Shown: positions 1 through 6,016, counted from the first letter of the stretch. The stretch: 7,619 nt of DNA from Candidatus Omnitrophica bacterium 4484_49 (GCA_002085265.1 NATI01000040.1:1-7619); one strand, 5' to 3'. A program made the numbers and translations. Notes: generated by a model from the sequence alone, not told the origin.

Positions 1-36
1 AAAAAACCCTATCCCGAATTTCTTCGAGATAGGGTT
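1..36 (-). terminator. Intrinsic terminator of the cobalamin riboswitch leader
   Basis: Read on the minus strand, bases 36-28 pair perfectly with 13-5 (9 bp, AACCCTATC/GATAGGGTT). After one mismatch (27/14), 26-23 pair with 18-15 (CGAA/TTCG), closing a GAAA loop at 22-19. The stem runs straight into T residues up to the window edge (bases 6-1). A long stem followed by a U-tract downstream of a cobalamin aptamer is the classic expression platform for transcription termination. The plus strand has no T-run after the hairpin, so the signal works only leftwards. The regulated gene must start to the left of base 1. Confidence 0.9.
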
Positions 37-46
37 GCACCCTCGA
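24..46 (-). promoter_or_regulatory. Possible antiterminator hairpin competing with the terminator
   Basis: On the minus strand, TCGAGGGT (46-39) can pair with ACCC (35-32) and TCGA (27-24), leaving a 4-base bulge (31-28) and a 3-base loop (38-36). This fold uses the 5' half of the terminator stem, so the two structures exclude each other. It is weaker than the terminator by base-pair count. The same TCGAGG run can also pair with CCTCGA at 107-102 in the upstream stem-loop. The pairings are visible; their role in switching is inference. Confidence 0.35.
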
Positions 47-62
47 TTTCTTCACCCTTTCA

Positions 63-83
63 CTGTGATTTAATAAATCACAG
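63..83 (-). promoter_or_regulatory. Perfect stem-loop between aptamer and terminator
   Basis: CTGTGATTT (63-71) is the exact reverse complement of AAATCACAG (75-83), giving a 9-bp stem with a 3-base loop. No T-run follows it on either strand, so it is not a terminator by itself. It lies in the leader between the aptamer's distal stem-loop and the terminator. It may be a spacer, a pause site or part of the switch; its role is unknown. Confidence 0.5.
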
Positions 84-315
84 ATTCTGTTTTCCCCTCC
101 CTCGAGGTACTTACAGAATTTTCTGATGGCAGGTCTTCTGACTCTCCCGCCCTTTTAGCGGCCTTCCCACCCTCATTAAGGGCAGTGACCATAAACTGCT
201 AAAAGGGTTCCTTTTTCACATATCGTGAAAAAGGCAGGATCACAGCAGCGGGGCTGTGCTGGAATAGTTCCGACATTCAGTCAAAACATCACCAGCTTCC
301 CTTAACCATCAGAAA
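84..315 (-). promoter_or_regulatory. Cobalamin (adenosylcobalamin/B12) riboswitch aptamer
   Basis: All main conserved elements are present on the minus strand. Closing stem P1 is a perfect 10 bp (315-306 with 129-120). Then follow the GGGAAGCTGGTG segment near 302-291 and a 6-bp stem (258-253/246-241) carrying the C-rich CCCGCT loop, here taken as L5. A CACTG box lies near 188-184, a GGGAAGGC box near 168-161, and the B12 box AGTCAGAAGACCTGCC at 143-128. Accessory stems are perfect: 207-198/159-150 (10 bp) and 234-225/219-210 (10 bp). A further hairpin (119-113/90-84, 7 bp) holds a G-rich loop (101-94) that could kiss the C-rich loop, as the L5-L13 contact does in this family. Known members usually repress B12 synthesis or uptake genes, or B12-independent isozymes, when cobalamin binds. 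The target gene lies off the left edge. Confidence 0.96.
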
Positions 316-343
316 TGCCAGTTTTAAAAGAACAGCAATGTTT

Positions 344-373
344 ATGATATTAAAAAATTCTTTCAGATGTCAA
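344..373 (-). promoter_or_regulatory. Sigma-70-type promoter of the riboswitch transcript
   Basis: On the minus strand a perfect -35 hexamer TTGACA (373-368) is followed after 18 bases by TATCAT (349-344), which differs from TATAAT at one position. Transcription would start near 337, about 20 bases before the aptamer's closing stem at 315. This is the right distance and direction to drive the cobalamin leader. The TGA inside the -35 box is also the stop codon of the M48 protease gene, so the two transcription units abut with no spacer. Confidence 0.75.
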
Positions 374-1143
374 TCATTTTTTATATTTTTCTGTAGTTCA
401 ATTTCGCTTTTAATAACATTTATCCTCTCATCAAGGTAAGGATGAGAATGAAGATGATATTCTCTTATGGGAGAGTGAAACTGATAGTCTTGCAATTTTT
501 TTAAAACTGTAATCATTGCTCTGGGGTCATATCCTGTCTTTTCCATATACCTTATTCCCAGACGGTCAGCTTCGGTTTCGCGTTCTTTACTATAATTAAG
601 CATCATAAGAATTAAGGCTACCTGTATTTTTTTGACCGTGTGAGCATCAGGGGCTTGAGAGGCTAAAATTGCAAGTAATGCCTGAGTGCCAATAGCCTCC
701 TGCAGTTTAAGAATATTATGCCTCAATACAATATGAGAAAGTTCATGAGCCAAGACTGCAGCAACTTCATCATCGGTGTCTAACATATCAAGAAGTTTCT
801 GGTTTATATAAATATACCCTCCCGGTAATGCAAACGCATTGGGTTCTTCTTTCTCCTTATTTTTCTTTGCTGTAATTACTTCAAAGTGATAAACCAAGCC
901 CTTACGGTCACAAACATCAACCAAACTATAACCTATTTTGTTTACCCTGTCTCTTATTCTGGGGTCCTTGATTATTTTAAATTCTTTTTCTACCTGTTGT
1001 GCCAGTCTCCTTCCCAATTTAATTTCTTTCTCATCAGATATAAATGCTAAATGTTGCTTACCAGTAAGAATATTATATTCTACGCTGGCACAGCCAGATA
1101 AGATTACAGAAAACAGAAGATAATTCAGGAGTTTAAAATTCAC
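370..1143 (-). CDS. M48-family zinc metalloprotease, predicted lipoprotein
   Basis: This 257-residue protein resembles the BepA/LoiP/Oma1-type M48 peptidases that act on misfolded or misassembled envelope proteins. It begins with a lipoprotein signal peptide ending in lipobox L15-S16-G17-C18, so Cys18 should be lipidated and the enzyme membrane-anchored outside the cytoplasm. The PNAFALPGGYIYI motif lies at 101-113. The zinc site is HELSH at 133-137, with the third ligand probably Glu189 in RETEAD (188-193). The family's C-terminal SHPxxxERI motif is at 233-241. No TPR or PDZ domain follows, so this is a minimal form. The start is GTG with no convincing Shine-Dalgarno; it overlaps the stop of the upstream 51-residue gene by 4 bases (GTGA), so it probably relies on translational coupling. 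It is the last gene of the minus-strand operon. The substrate is unknown. Confidence 0.92.
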   Translation of the reverse strand: MNFKLLNYLLFSVILSGCASVEYNILTGKQHLAFISDEKEIKLGRRLAQQVEKEFKIIKDPRIRDRVNKIGYSLVDVCDRKGLVYHFEVITAKKNKEKEEPNAFALPGGYIYINQKLLDMLDTDDEVAAVLAHELSHIVLRHNILKLQEAIGTQALLAILASQAPDAHTVKKIQVALILMMLNYSKERETEADRLGIRYMEKTGYDPRAMITVLKKLQDYQFHSPIREYHLHSHPYLDERINVIKSEIELQKNIKND

Positions 1144-1295
1144 TTGTTTTTCAATTCTTTTAAAATTTCATCCAACTTATTTAAAATCTTCTCCAGAAGT
1201 TCAATCTGTCTTTTCTGAAACATCTCCTGTTCTTTTTGAACTTTCTTTGCCTCCTGAGCCAGTTTCATCATATCACTTAGTTCTTTTAAATTCAT
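1140..1295 (-). CDS. Small coiled-coil protein, 51 aa
   Basis: An unrecognised 51-residue protein, starting MNLKELSDMM and ending LKELKNK. It is almost entirely charged or amphipathic helix with no signal peptide or membrane segment. Hydrophobic residues at 31, 34, 38, 41, 45 and 48 (I, L, L, L, L, L) follow the 3-4 spacing of a coiled coil, so oligomerisation is likely. The case for a real gene is good: AGGAGG (1306-1301) lies 5 bases before the ATG, and its stop overlaps the GTG start of the protease gene by 4 bases. It also overlaps the 3' end of the glycosyltransferase gene by 23 bases, in another frame. It may couple translation to the protease or bind a neighbouring product. The MKLAQEAKKVQKEQE stretch loosely recalls the N-terminus of YbaB-like proteins, but it is too short for that assignment. 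Confidence 0.75.
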   Translation of the reverse strand: MNLKELSDMMKLAQEAKKVQKEQEMFQKRQIELLEKILNKLDEILKELKNK

Positions 1296-2649
1296 AGCTT
1301 CCTCCTGTAAGTTTCATTTTTACTAACCATATTCTCTCAAAATCCCTGATGTCCAAAATACTATACCTTAGATTTCGAACCTGTTTTAAAATTTCAAATG
1401 TTCTTACAGGGTTCTTATAATTATATTCTACCACTAATAAGAATTCTTTATATTTTTTATTATAAATATCCCTTAACTTGAGCAATCTTTTCTCTACATG
1501 GGGTATATAATATTCTAAAGAAATTTTTTCCCACGGCGGTTGAATGAAAATTTTGTCTTCTCTATTACGAGAGTCTTGAAGATAATGAGCGACACTTCTC
1601 CAATCGGGTTTTTTATTCCACGATTCGTAATGGATAAGAGAAAACATAGAAAGTATAATTACACAACTGTAAAAGATTGTACTAAAACTTTTACCCAGAT
1701 TAAAAACTGCTATTACCAGAAATAAATAATAAAATGGAAGTATAGCGATCATAAATCTGTGGTGGTAAAGAGGGGTAACTGTCGTAATTATAAATACAAT
1801 AGAGATATAACCAATAGTAAAAAAAGGCAAAAACCTCATTTTTTTGAATCCACAAATAATTCCATATATAACCAGAAACCCTATAACCCAGTTCAGATAT
1901 TTTAAAGATGGGGATTTGGTTAGAGGAGCAAAAGGTGAAAATTCCAGGATTAAATTTTTCAAGTTTTGCCAGTTCAACAAAGAAAACTGCCAGGGATGAA
2001 GATGCATATGGTGTATAGTAGCGGCGAAAAAATATGGTATAAAGGCCAAAACTATTACCAACCCTATCTTTATGTACTTATTTTTTTCTTTATGGTGGAA
2101 CAATAATATATACAGGTAGATAACAAGCAAGACTATTATTGAATAATAATGAGTATAAAGATTAAGTATTGAAAAGAAAGAAAAAAGATATAATGATTTT
2201 TTATCTTGGGTATAGAGCGATTGTAGAAAGAAATATATCATGGATAAAGTCAATGTGAGAAATAGCGTATAACATCTTGCTTCCTGGGAATACCAGATAT
2301 GAAACGGAGATAAAGTTAGTAAAATCCCAGAATAAAATGCCAGTTTAAAAGAGTGATATTTCGCTATTAAAATATAAAATACAGCAATTGAAAGAATACC
2401 AAAAATAACGGAAATAAGTCTTAAGCCGAATGCATTTCCTCCCAATAATTTCACAAACGGTGCCATTATTAAAAAATATAAAGGTTGGGCTGTCTCTGTG
2501 GATATCAACTTTAAAGATTTTATGCCCAGAGAGGAAATAAAGTAAGTCATCGCTTCATCATACCAGATGCTCTTGTATCCCAGATGATGGAGGCGGAGAA
2601 TAACAGCGATAAAAATTAGAATTAACAGGCGAATATTTCTAAGACGCAA
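1273..2649 (-). CDS. GT-C membrane glycosyltransferase (ArnT/PMT_2-like, GT39/GT83 type)
   Basis: A 458-residue polytopic membrane protein that probably transfers a sugar from a polyprenyl-phosphate donor to a lipid, glycan or protein on the outer face of the inner membrane. After a first membrane helix (about 6-20) comes the acidic WYDEA motif with Asp31-Glu32, the usual catalytic region of this superfamily's first extracytoplasmic loop. Next come AQPLYFLIMAPF (54-65), GLRLISVIFGIL (75-86) and YSQEARCYTL (120-129), all typical of PMT_2-domain proteins. About ten hydrophobic helices run to residue 340, and a soluble tail begins with PDWRSVAHYL. The first codon is TTG, one base after the upstream stop, with a weak AGAAG upstream; no other start precedes the WYDEA motif. 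Donor and acceptor cannot be read from the sequence. The 3' end carries the ribosome binding site of the next small gene. Confidence 0.88.
   Translation of the reverse strand: MRLRNIRLLILIFIAVILRLHHLGYKSIWYDEAMTYFISSLGIKSLKLISTETAQPLYFLIMAPFVKLLGGNAFGLRLISVIFGILSIAVFYILIAKYHSFKLAFYSGILLTLSPFHIWYSQEARCYTLFLTLTLSMIYFFLQSLYTQDKKSLYLFSFFSILNLYTHYYSIIVLLVIYLYILLFHHKEKNKYIKIGLVIVLAFIPYFFAATIHHMHLHPWQFSLLNWQNLKNLILEFSPFAPLTKSPSLKYLNWVIGFLVIYGIICGFKKMRFLPFFTIGYISIVFIITTVTPLYHHRFMIAILPFYYLFLVIAVFNLGKSFSTIFYSCVIILSMFSLIHYESWNKKPDWRSVAHYLQDSRNREDKIFIQPPWEKISLEYYIPHVEKRLLKLRDIYNKKYKEFLLVVEYNYKNPVRTFEILKQVRNLRYSILDIRDFERIWLVKMKLTGGSYEFKRTK
1301..1306 (-). promoter_or_regulatory. Strong Shine-Dalgarno for the 51-aa gene
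   Basis: AGGAGG on the minus strand lies 5 bases upstream of the ATG at 1295. It sits inside the coding region of the glycosyltransferase, where it encodes the Gly-Gly of the C-terminal tail. It is among the best ribosome binding sites in the operon and is the main argument that the short gene is translated. Confidence 0.85.
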
Positions 2650-2650
2650 T

Positions 2651-2998
2651 TTAATATACTTCTTTTAACTTAAGATAACTGTTGTTAAATTCTATTATCT
2701 GTAATCGGATATCCTTGAACCTGATAATGTGGGGATTGGGATATTTAATTATTATAGGAGCCCCGTTTTCCACATAAGTCAGAAGTAATACTTTTTTACC
2801 TTCAGTATATTCAAAACCCGAGTAATAAAGTGCTTCGCCCACTTTAGAGTAAATTTTTTCTCCTGGCCGAAATATATATTCTCGTGGCCCAGCCATTGTG
2901 CCCAATACACCTTTTAAAACATCTCCCAAATCCTCGGCAAAAACGACCCCTCCCGAAATCAGCTGAATGGCTAATATCCCCATGAATAATCTAATCAT
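2651..2998 (-). CDS. Small predicted exported protein, 115 aa, function unknown
   Basis: I do not recognise this family. Residues 1-21 look like a Sec signal peptide: a basic start, a hydrophobic core, and probable cleavage after VFA before Glu22-Asp23. The mature part of about 94 residues is soluble. It has a glycine-containing linker (GVLGTMAGPREY, 30-41), then alternating hydrophobic and polar stretches (KKVLLLTYVENGAPIIIKYP, HIIRFKDIRLQIIEF) that suggest a small beta-rich domain. There is no cysteine and no obvious catalytic motif. The start is well supported: AAGGAGG lies 6 bases upstream of the ATG, which overlaps the BrkB-like gene's stop as ATGA. Its place between two inner-membrane proteins suggests a periplasmic or surface role linked to the envelope, but this is inference from context only. 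Confidence 0.82.
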   Translation of the reverse strand: MIRLFMGILAIQLISGGVVFAEDLGDVLKGVLGTMAGPREYIFRPGEKIYSKVGEALYYSGFEYTEGKKVLLLTYVENGAPIIIKYPNPHIIRFKDIRLQIIEFNNSYLKLKEVY

Positions 2999-4188
2999 GA
3001 GCTACCTCCTTGTGTAAGGTCTGAAATTTTCATTCTTTCTAAACTGTCCCAATTAAAAATCAAGTTAAGAGTTTCCACTTCTGCCTTTTCCTCTGATTTT
3101 AATGAAGAACAAAAAACTTCTTTTAGGGAAATCGTGGATGGATTTTTTATCCAGTAAAGCTCACCCTCCTTCTCCAACAATACATTTTTCTCTATGAGGT
3201 GATTTATAATCCGCTCTATCACCGGAGGAGAATATGGCAGTTCAGAAGACAATGTCTCTCTAATTATCGGAAATTTTCCTTGATTAAATTTATATACAAG
3301 GAGCTTCAATACCGTTAAGAGATTAACAACTTCAAGAATAGAATCTTTACCCTCGGTCAACCTGAAATATTTTTTGCGATTTTGAAAAATATAAGCGAAT
3401 TCAGCACCCCACAGTATAACTATCCAGCTTATGTAAAGCCAGACCATAAATAGCGGTAAACTGGCAAATGTGCCATATATGGCATTATATCTGGCTACCC
3501 CAAACTGAAATTTGAGATATCCCCAGTAAATTAACTGCCAGATACTTCCTGATATCAGAGCTGCCAGAAGACCTGTAGACAGATTAACTTTGGTATTGGG
3601 CATAAACATATAAAAGATGCTGAGAGCTGCCCAGCTGAACAAATAAGGAAGAAATTTAATAAAAGTTAGATATACATCATTTAAAATTCCATGAGATAGA
3701 AACTTCTCCATAAAGATAGCGCTTTTTAAACTCATAGGTATGGTAACCGTTAGGAAAATGAATATCGGACATAGAACTACTATAGTGAGGTAATCTGAAA
3801 GTTTTCTAGTTATCCTCCGAGGACTTTTTACTCCCCAGATTTTATTGAATACTTCCTCCATAGAACCCAAAAGTTTTAAAATGACGAGAATCAAAAAAAC
3901 CACTCCTGTAGTCCCTAAAGTTGTAAGATCTGTGTTCTGGACGTATTCAATTATCTTTAATAGTATCTCCTGTCTTCCCAGAACGAGTTTGGTAAGAACA
4001 ATCTGCCTGATATATTCCGAGATTCCCAATCCTTTGGAGATTGCAAATATAAAAGCTAAGAATGGAACCAGTGTAAGTAAAGTGACAAATGTCAGTGCCC
4101 CGGCATACAGTTTACATTTATCCTCTTCAAATTTTTTCCACACCCAGTATAAAAATATTATTATTTTATTTTTTCTGTTTAACTTCAT
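2995..4188 (-). CDS. YihY/BrkB-family inner-membrane protein with C-terminal winged-helix-like domain
   Basis: This 397-residue protein belongs to the YihY/BrkB family, once mislabelled ribonuclease BN, now thought of as envelope-integrity or transport-like membrane proteins of uncertain activity. Family marks are LYAGALTFVTLLTLVPFLAF (27-46), NKIWGVKSPRRITRKLSDYL (115-134), the Trp/Tyr-rich helix around 214-228, and YGTFASLPLFMVWLYISW (238-255) followed by LWGAEFAY. About six transmembrane helices end near residue 268. Residues 285-350 read like a winged helix: LTVLKLLVYKFNQGKFP, PPVIERIINHLIEKNVL and EGELYWIKNP. An acidic tail follows. The ATG lies inside the 3' end of panB (23-base overlap, different frame) and lacks a strong Shine-Dalgarno, suggesting coupling to panB. 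The first family motif lies close to the N-terminus and the next Met is residue 110, so this start is preferred. Confidence 0.92.
   Translation of the reverse strand: MKLNRKNKIIIFLYWVWKKFEEDKCKLYAGALTFVTLLTLVPFLAFIFAISKGLGISEYIRQIVLTKLVLGRQEILLKIIEYVQNTDLTTLGTTGVVFLILVILKLLGSMEEVFNKIWGVKSPRRITRKLSDYLTIVVLCPIFIFLTVTIPMSLKSAIFMEKFLSHGILNDVYLTFIKFLPYLFSWAALSIFYMFMPNTKVNLSTGLLAALISGSIWQLIYWGYLKFQFGVARYNAIYGTFASLPLFMVWLYISWIVILWGAEFAYIFQNRKKYFRLTEGKDSILEVVNLLTVLKLLVYKFNQGKFPIIRETLSSELPYSPPVIERIINHLIEKNVLLEKEGELYWIKNPSTISLKEVFCSSLKSEEKAEVETLNLIFNWDSLERMKISDLTQGGSS
3005..3011 (-). promoter_or_regulatory. Strong Shine-Dalgarno for the 115-aa exported protein
   Basis: AAGGAGG on the minus strand, 6 bases before the ATG at 2998. 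It is embedded in the last codons of the BrkB-like gene, giving that protein its Gly-Gly-Ser-Ser end. Confidence 0.85.
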
Positions 4189-5017
4189 TTAAAAGTTGAG
4201 AAAAATTTTCCTGTTTCATACTAAAACTATACTCCTGAGATGGAAAATTGCCATTCTGGACCTCCTGTTTGAATTTGGATATAGCATCGGTAATGACCTC
4301 GTGCAACTTCAGATACTGTTTAACAAATTTAGGACGAAATCCTTCTATTAATCCAATCAAATCCTGAAAAACCAGCACCTGACCGTCACAGTCTTTTCCA
4401 GCACCGATCCCGATTACGGGAATGGTAACGGTATCCGTTATGAGCTTGGCAAGTTGAGCTGGAACGCACTCCAGAACAATAGCAAAACACCCGAGTCTTT
4501 CCAGTAAAATACTATCCTCATAGATTTTTCTGGCAGTCTGGATATCTTTTCCTTGAACCTTCAATCCTCCCAGCATGGTCGCTGTTTGAGGAGTTAATCC
4601 CAAATGTCCCATAACCGGAATCCCGGCTTTAATTATCGCTGCTATTCTATCACCTACTTCTCTGCCGCCTTCCACTTTAACTGCGTCACATCCTCCCTCT
4701 TTTATAAATCTTCCTGCGTTTTTAACTGCATCCTCATCCGAAACTTGATACGAAAGAAATGGCATATCTCCAATTATAAAACTCTCAGGAGCTCCTCTCC
4801 TCACTGCTTTTGTATGATGTATCATCTCCTCCATAGAGACTTCTACGGTGGAATGGTATCCCAGAATTACATTACCCACTGAATCTCCTACAAGGATGAG
4901 GTCAATCTCTGCCTTTTGCAACAATTTAGCAGTAGGATAATCATATGCTGTGAGCATGGTGATTTTTTCTCCGTTAACCTTTTTCTTCTTCAATTCCGGT
5001 ATTGTAATTTTAGCCAT
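4166..5017 (-). CDS. panB: 3-methyl-2-oxobutanoate hydroxymethyltransferase (ketopantoate hydroxymethyltransferase)
   Basis: PanB makes 2-dehydropantoate from 3-methyl-2-oxobutanoate (2-oxoisovalerate) and 5,10-methylenetetrahydrofolate. This is the first committed step to pantothenate and coenzyme A, in the cytoplasm. The 283-residue protein matches the family along its length as a TIM barrel. Metal-binding Asp45 is in LVGDSVGN, Asp84 in IGDMPF, and Lys114 and Glu116 in VKVEGG. The likely catalytic base Glu183 is in VLECVPA (Glu181 in E. coli). GHLGLTPQ (137-144) and IGIGAGKDCDGQVLV (202-216) are also family signatures. It is slightly longer than typical because of a C-terminal tail after about 255. 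AAGGAG lies 7 bases before the ATG. It overlaps the glycosyltransferase gene by 8 bases and the BrkB-like gene by 23. No panC or panD is seen beside it. Confidence 0.98.
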   Translation of the reverse strand: MAKITIPELKKKKVNGEKITMLTAYDYPTAKLLQKAEIDLILVGDSVGNVILGYHSTVEVSMEEMIHHTKAVRRGAPESFIIGDMPFLSYQVSDEDAVKNAGRFIKEGGCDAVKVEGGREVGDRIAAIIKAGIPVMGHLGLTPQTATMLGGLKVQGKDIQTARKIYEDSILLERLGCFAIVLECVPAQLAKLITDTVTIPVIGIGAGKDCDGQVLVFQDLIGLIEGFRPKFVKQYLKLHEVITDAISKFKQEVQNGNFPSQEYSFSMKQENFSQLLNEVKQKK

Positions 5018-5981
5018 TTTTATACTCCTTGATTTTTCGGGTAATATTTTTTCTTCTGTCTATCGCTTTTCTTATCCAGTACTGATCTTCCCAGAATTTA
5101 ATTATATATCGGGGCGAAGTCATACACAAGGAAAACCAGAGATAAAAATCATAACTGAGGATAAATGGTAAATGGAGAAAATAACTACTCCAAGATTCAT
5201 TCTTTATAATAGTAGCATAGCGATTGCGAATAAATTGGGCCTTAAATTCTGAAGATAAATTTAGATAACCTAAACGGCGAGAATTTACCCATCCAGTCAT
5301 ACCCCGATAATGATAAGCGATGGCTTCAGGGATATAGTATGCTTTCCAGCCCAACCTGTTTGCTCGCCAGTTTAAATCAAGGTCTTCCAGATATACTTTA
5401 TAACTGGAGTCGAAATATTCCTTATCTTTTAGTTTTATTTCCTCCAGCATTTTTCTACTGTATAATACACAGGAACCAGGACATCCCCAGACAAGCCCTT
5501 CAGGGTAATTATATTTCGCTTTCCTGCGATATCCCCTTTCTATCGCTCTTCGGGATAAAGATAAAAACTGACCTGTGGAATCTATTTTTCCTGTAACGGG
5601 ATTGACAATTTTTCCTGTAACCTGTCCGACCTTATGATGTTTAGAAAAACCTTTAATGGCGTGAAGAAGAAAATTGGAGTCCAAGATGACATCGTTGTTT
5701 ATACACAAAATATAATCTCCTCTGGCTTCAGATATTCCGAGATTATATCCTTCACAATAAAAGAGATTCTTATTACAGACAATGATTTTGACATCCGGAA
5801 AATTATTCTTAATCATTTCTACCGAATTATCTGTAGAGGCATTATCTATGGCTATAACCTCATAATTTTTATAGCTCTGGTTAAAAATAGACTGAAGGCA
5901 TTTTCTCAATAACAGTTCTCTATTCTTGTTTACAATTACTATTGACACCAGTTCAGAGCAACTTGCTTTTATGTCTTGCAT
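5010..5981 (-). CDS. Family 2 glycosyltransferase (rhamnosyltransferase-like)
   Basis: A 323-residue GT-A fold enzyme that probably adds one sugar from a nucleotide-sugar donor to a lipid-linked glycan at the cytoplasmic face of the membrane. It has the N-terminal VSIVIVNKNR strand (12-21), IDNASTDNS (45-53), the GYNLGISEARGDYILCINND nucleotide-binding stretch ending in the Asn-Asn-Asp that replaces DXD (95-97), and YLEDLDLNWR (198-207) with the acidic catalytic region. The layout is that of WbbL-like rhamnosyltransferases, but the donor sugar cannot be read from sequence. A hydrophobic patch (265-288) and a basic tail may attach it to the membrane. The ATG is the first sensible start before the first beta strand and has no Shine-Dalgarno. 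It is the first gene of the operon, 16 bases from the divergent ligase-like gene. Confidence 0.93.
   Translation of the reverse strand: MQDIKASCSELVSIVIVNKNRELLLRKCLQSIFNQSYKNYEVIAIDNASTDNSVEMIKNNFPDVKIIVCNKNLFYCEGYNLGISEARGDYILCINNDVILDSNFLLHAIKGFSKHHKVGQVTGKIVNPVTGKIDSTGQFLSLSRRAIERGYRRKAKYNYPEGLVWGCPGSCVLYSRKMLEEIKLKDKEYFDSSYKVYLEDLDLNWRANRLGWKAYYIPEAIAYHYRGMTGWVNSRRLGYLNLSSEFKAQFIRNRYATIIKNESWSSYFLHLPFILSYDFYLWFSLCMTSPRYIIKFWEDQYWIRKAIDRRKNITRKIKEYKNG
5025..5030 (-). promoter_or_regulatory. Shine-Dalgarno of panB
   Basis: AAGGAG on the minus strand, 7 bases before the panB ATG at 5017. It lies inside the end of the upstream glycosyltransferase gene and supports the chosen panB start. Confidence 0.8.
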
Positions 5982-5988
5982 CTGTTAA

Positions 5989-6016
5989 ATTATAAAAATG
6001 AAACTGTTGAGGTTAA
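5989..6016 (-). promoter_or_regulatory. Candidate promoter of the minus-strand operon (near-leaderless)
   Basis: A perfect minus-strand TATAAT (5994-5989) lies 7 bases before the ATG of the first operon gene. Sixteen bases further upstream is TTAACC (6016-6011), matching TTGACA at four positions. Transcription would begin at or within a few bases of the ATG, giving an almost leaderless mRNA, which agrees with the missing Shine-Dalgarno. The elements lie within the first codons of the divergent ligase-like gene. The -35 is weak and the DNA is AT-rich, so chance similarity is possible. Confidence 0.45.

Noticed and set aside
128..258. Dense inverted repeats that might suggest a mobile-element end or a CRISPR-like array
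   Set aside because: All the repeats are paired stems of the cobalamin aptamer in the expected order with the B12 box; there is no repeat-spacer periodicity and no transposase.
938..1123. Plus-strand reading frame opposite the start of the M48 gene
   Set aside because: It is antisense to the well-supported lipoprotein signal and N-terminal region of the protease; its composition is that of a shadow frame.
3845..4192. Plus-strand 115-codon frame opposite the BrkB-like gene
   Set aside because: It runs antisense to conserved BrkB family motifs, has no ribosome binding site and no family resemblance.
5339..5912. Two plus-strand frames (5339-5596 and 5634-5912) opposite the GT2 gene
   Set aside because: Both are antisense to conserved glycosyltransferase motifs and show no initiation signals or domain patterns.
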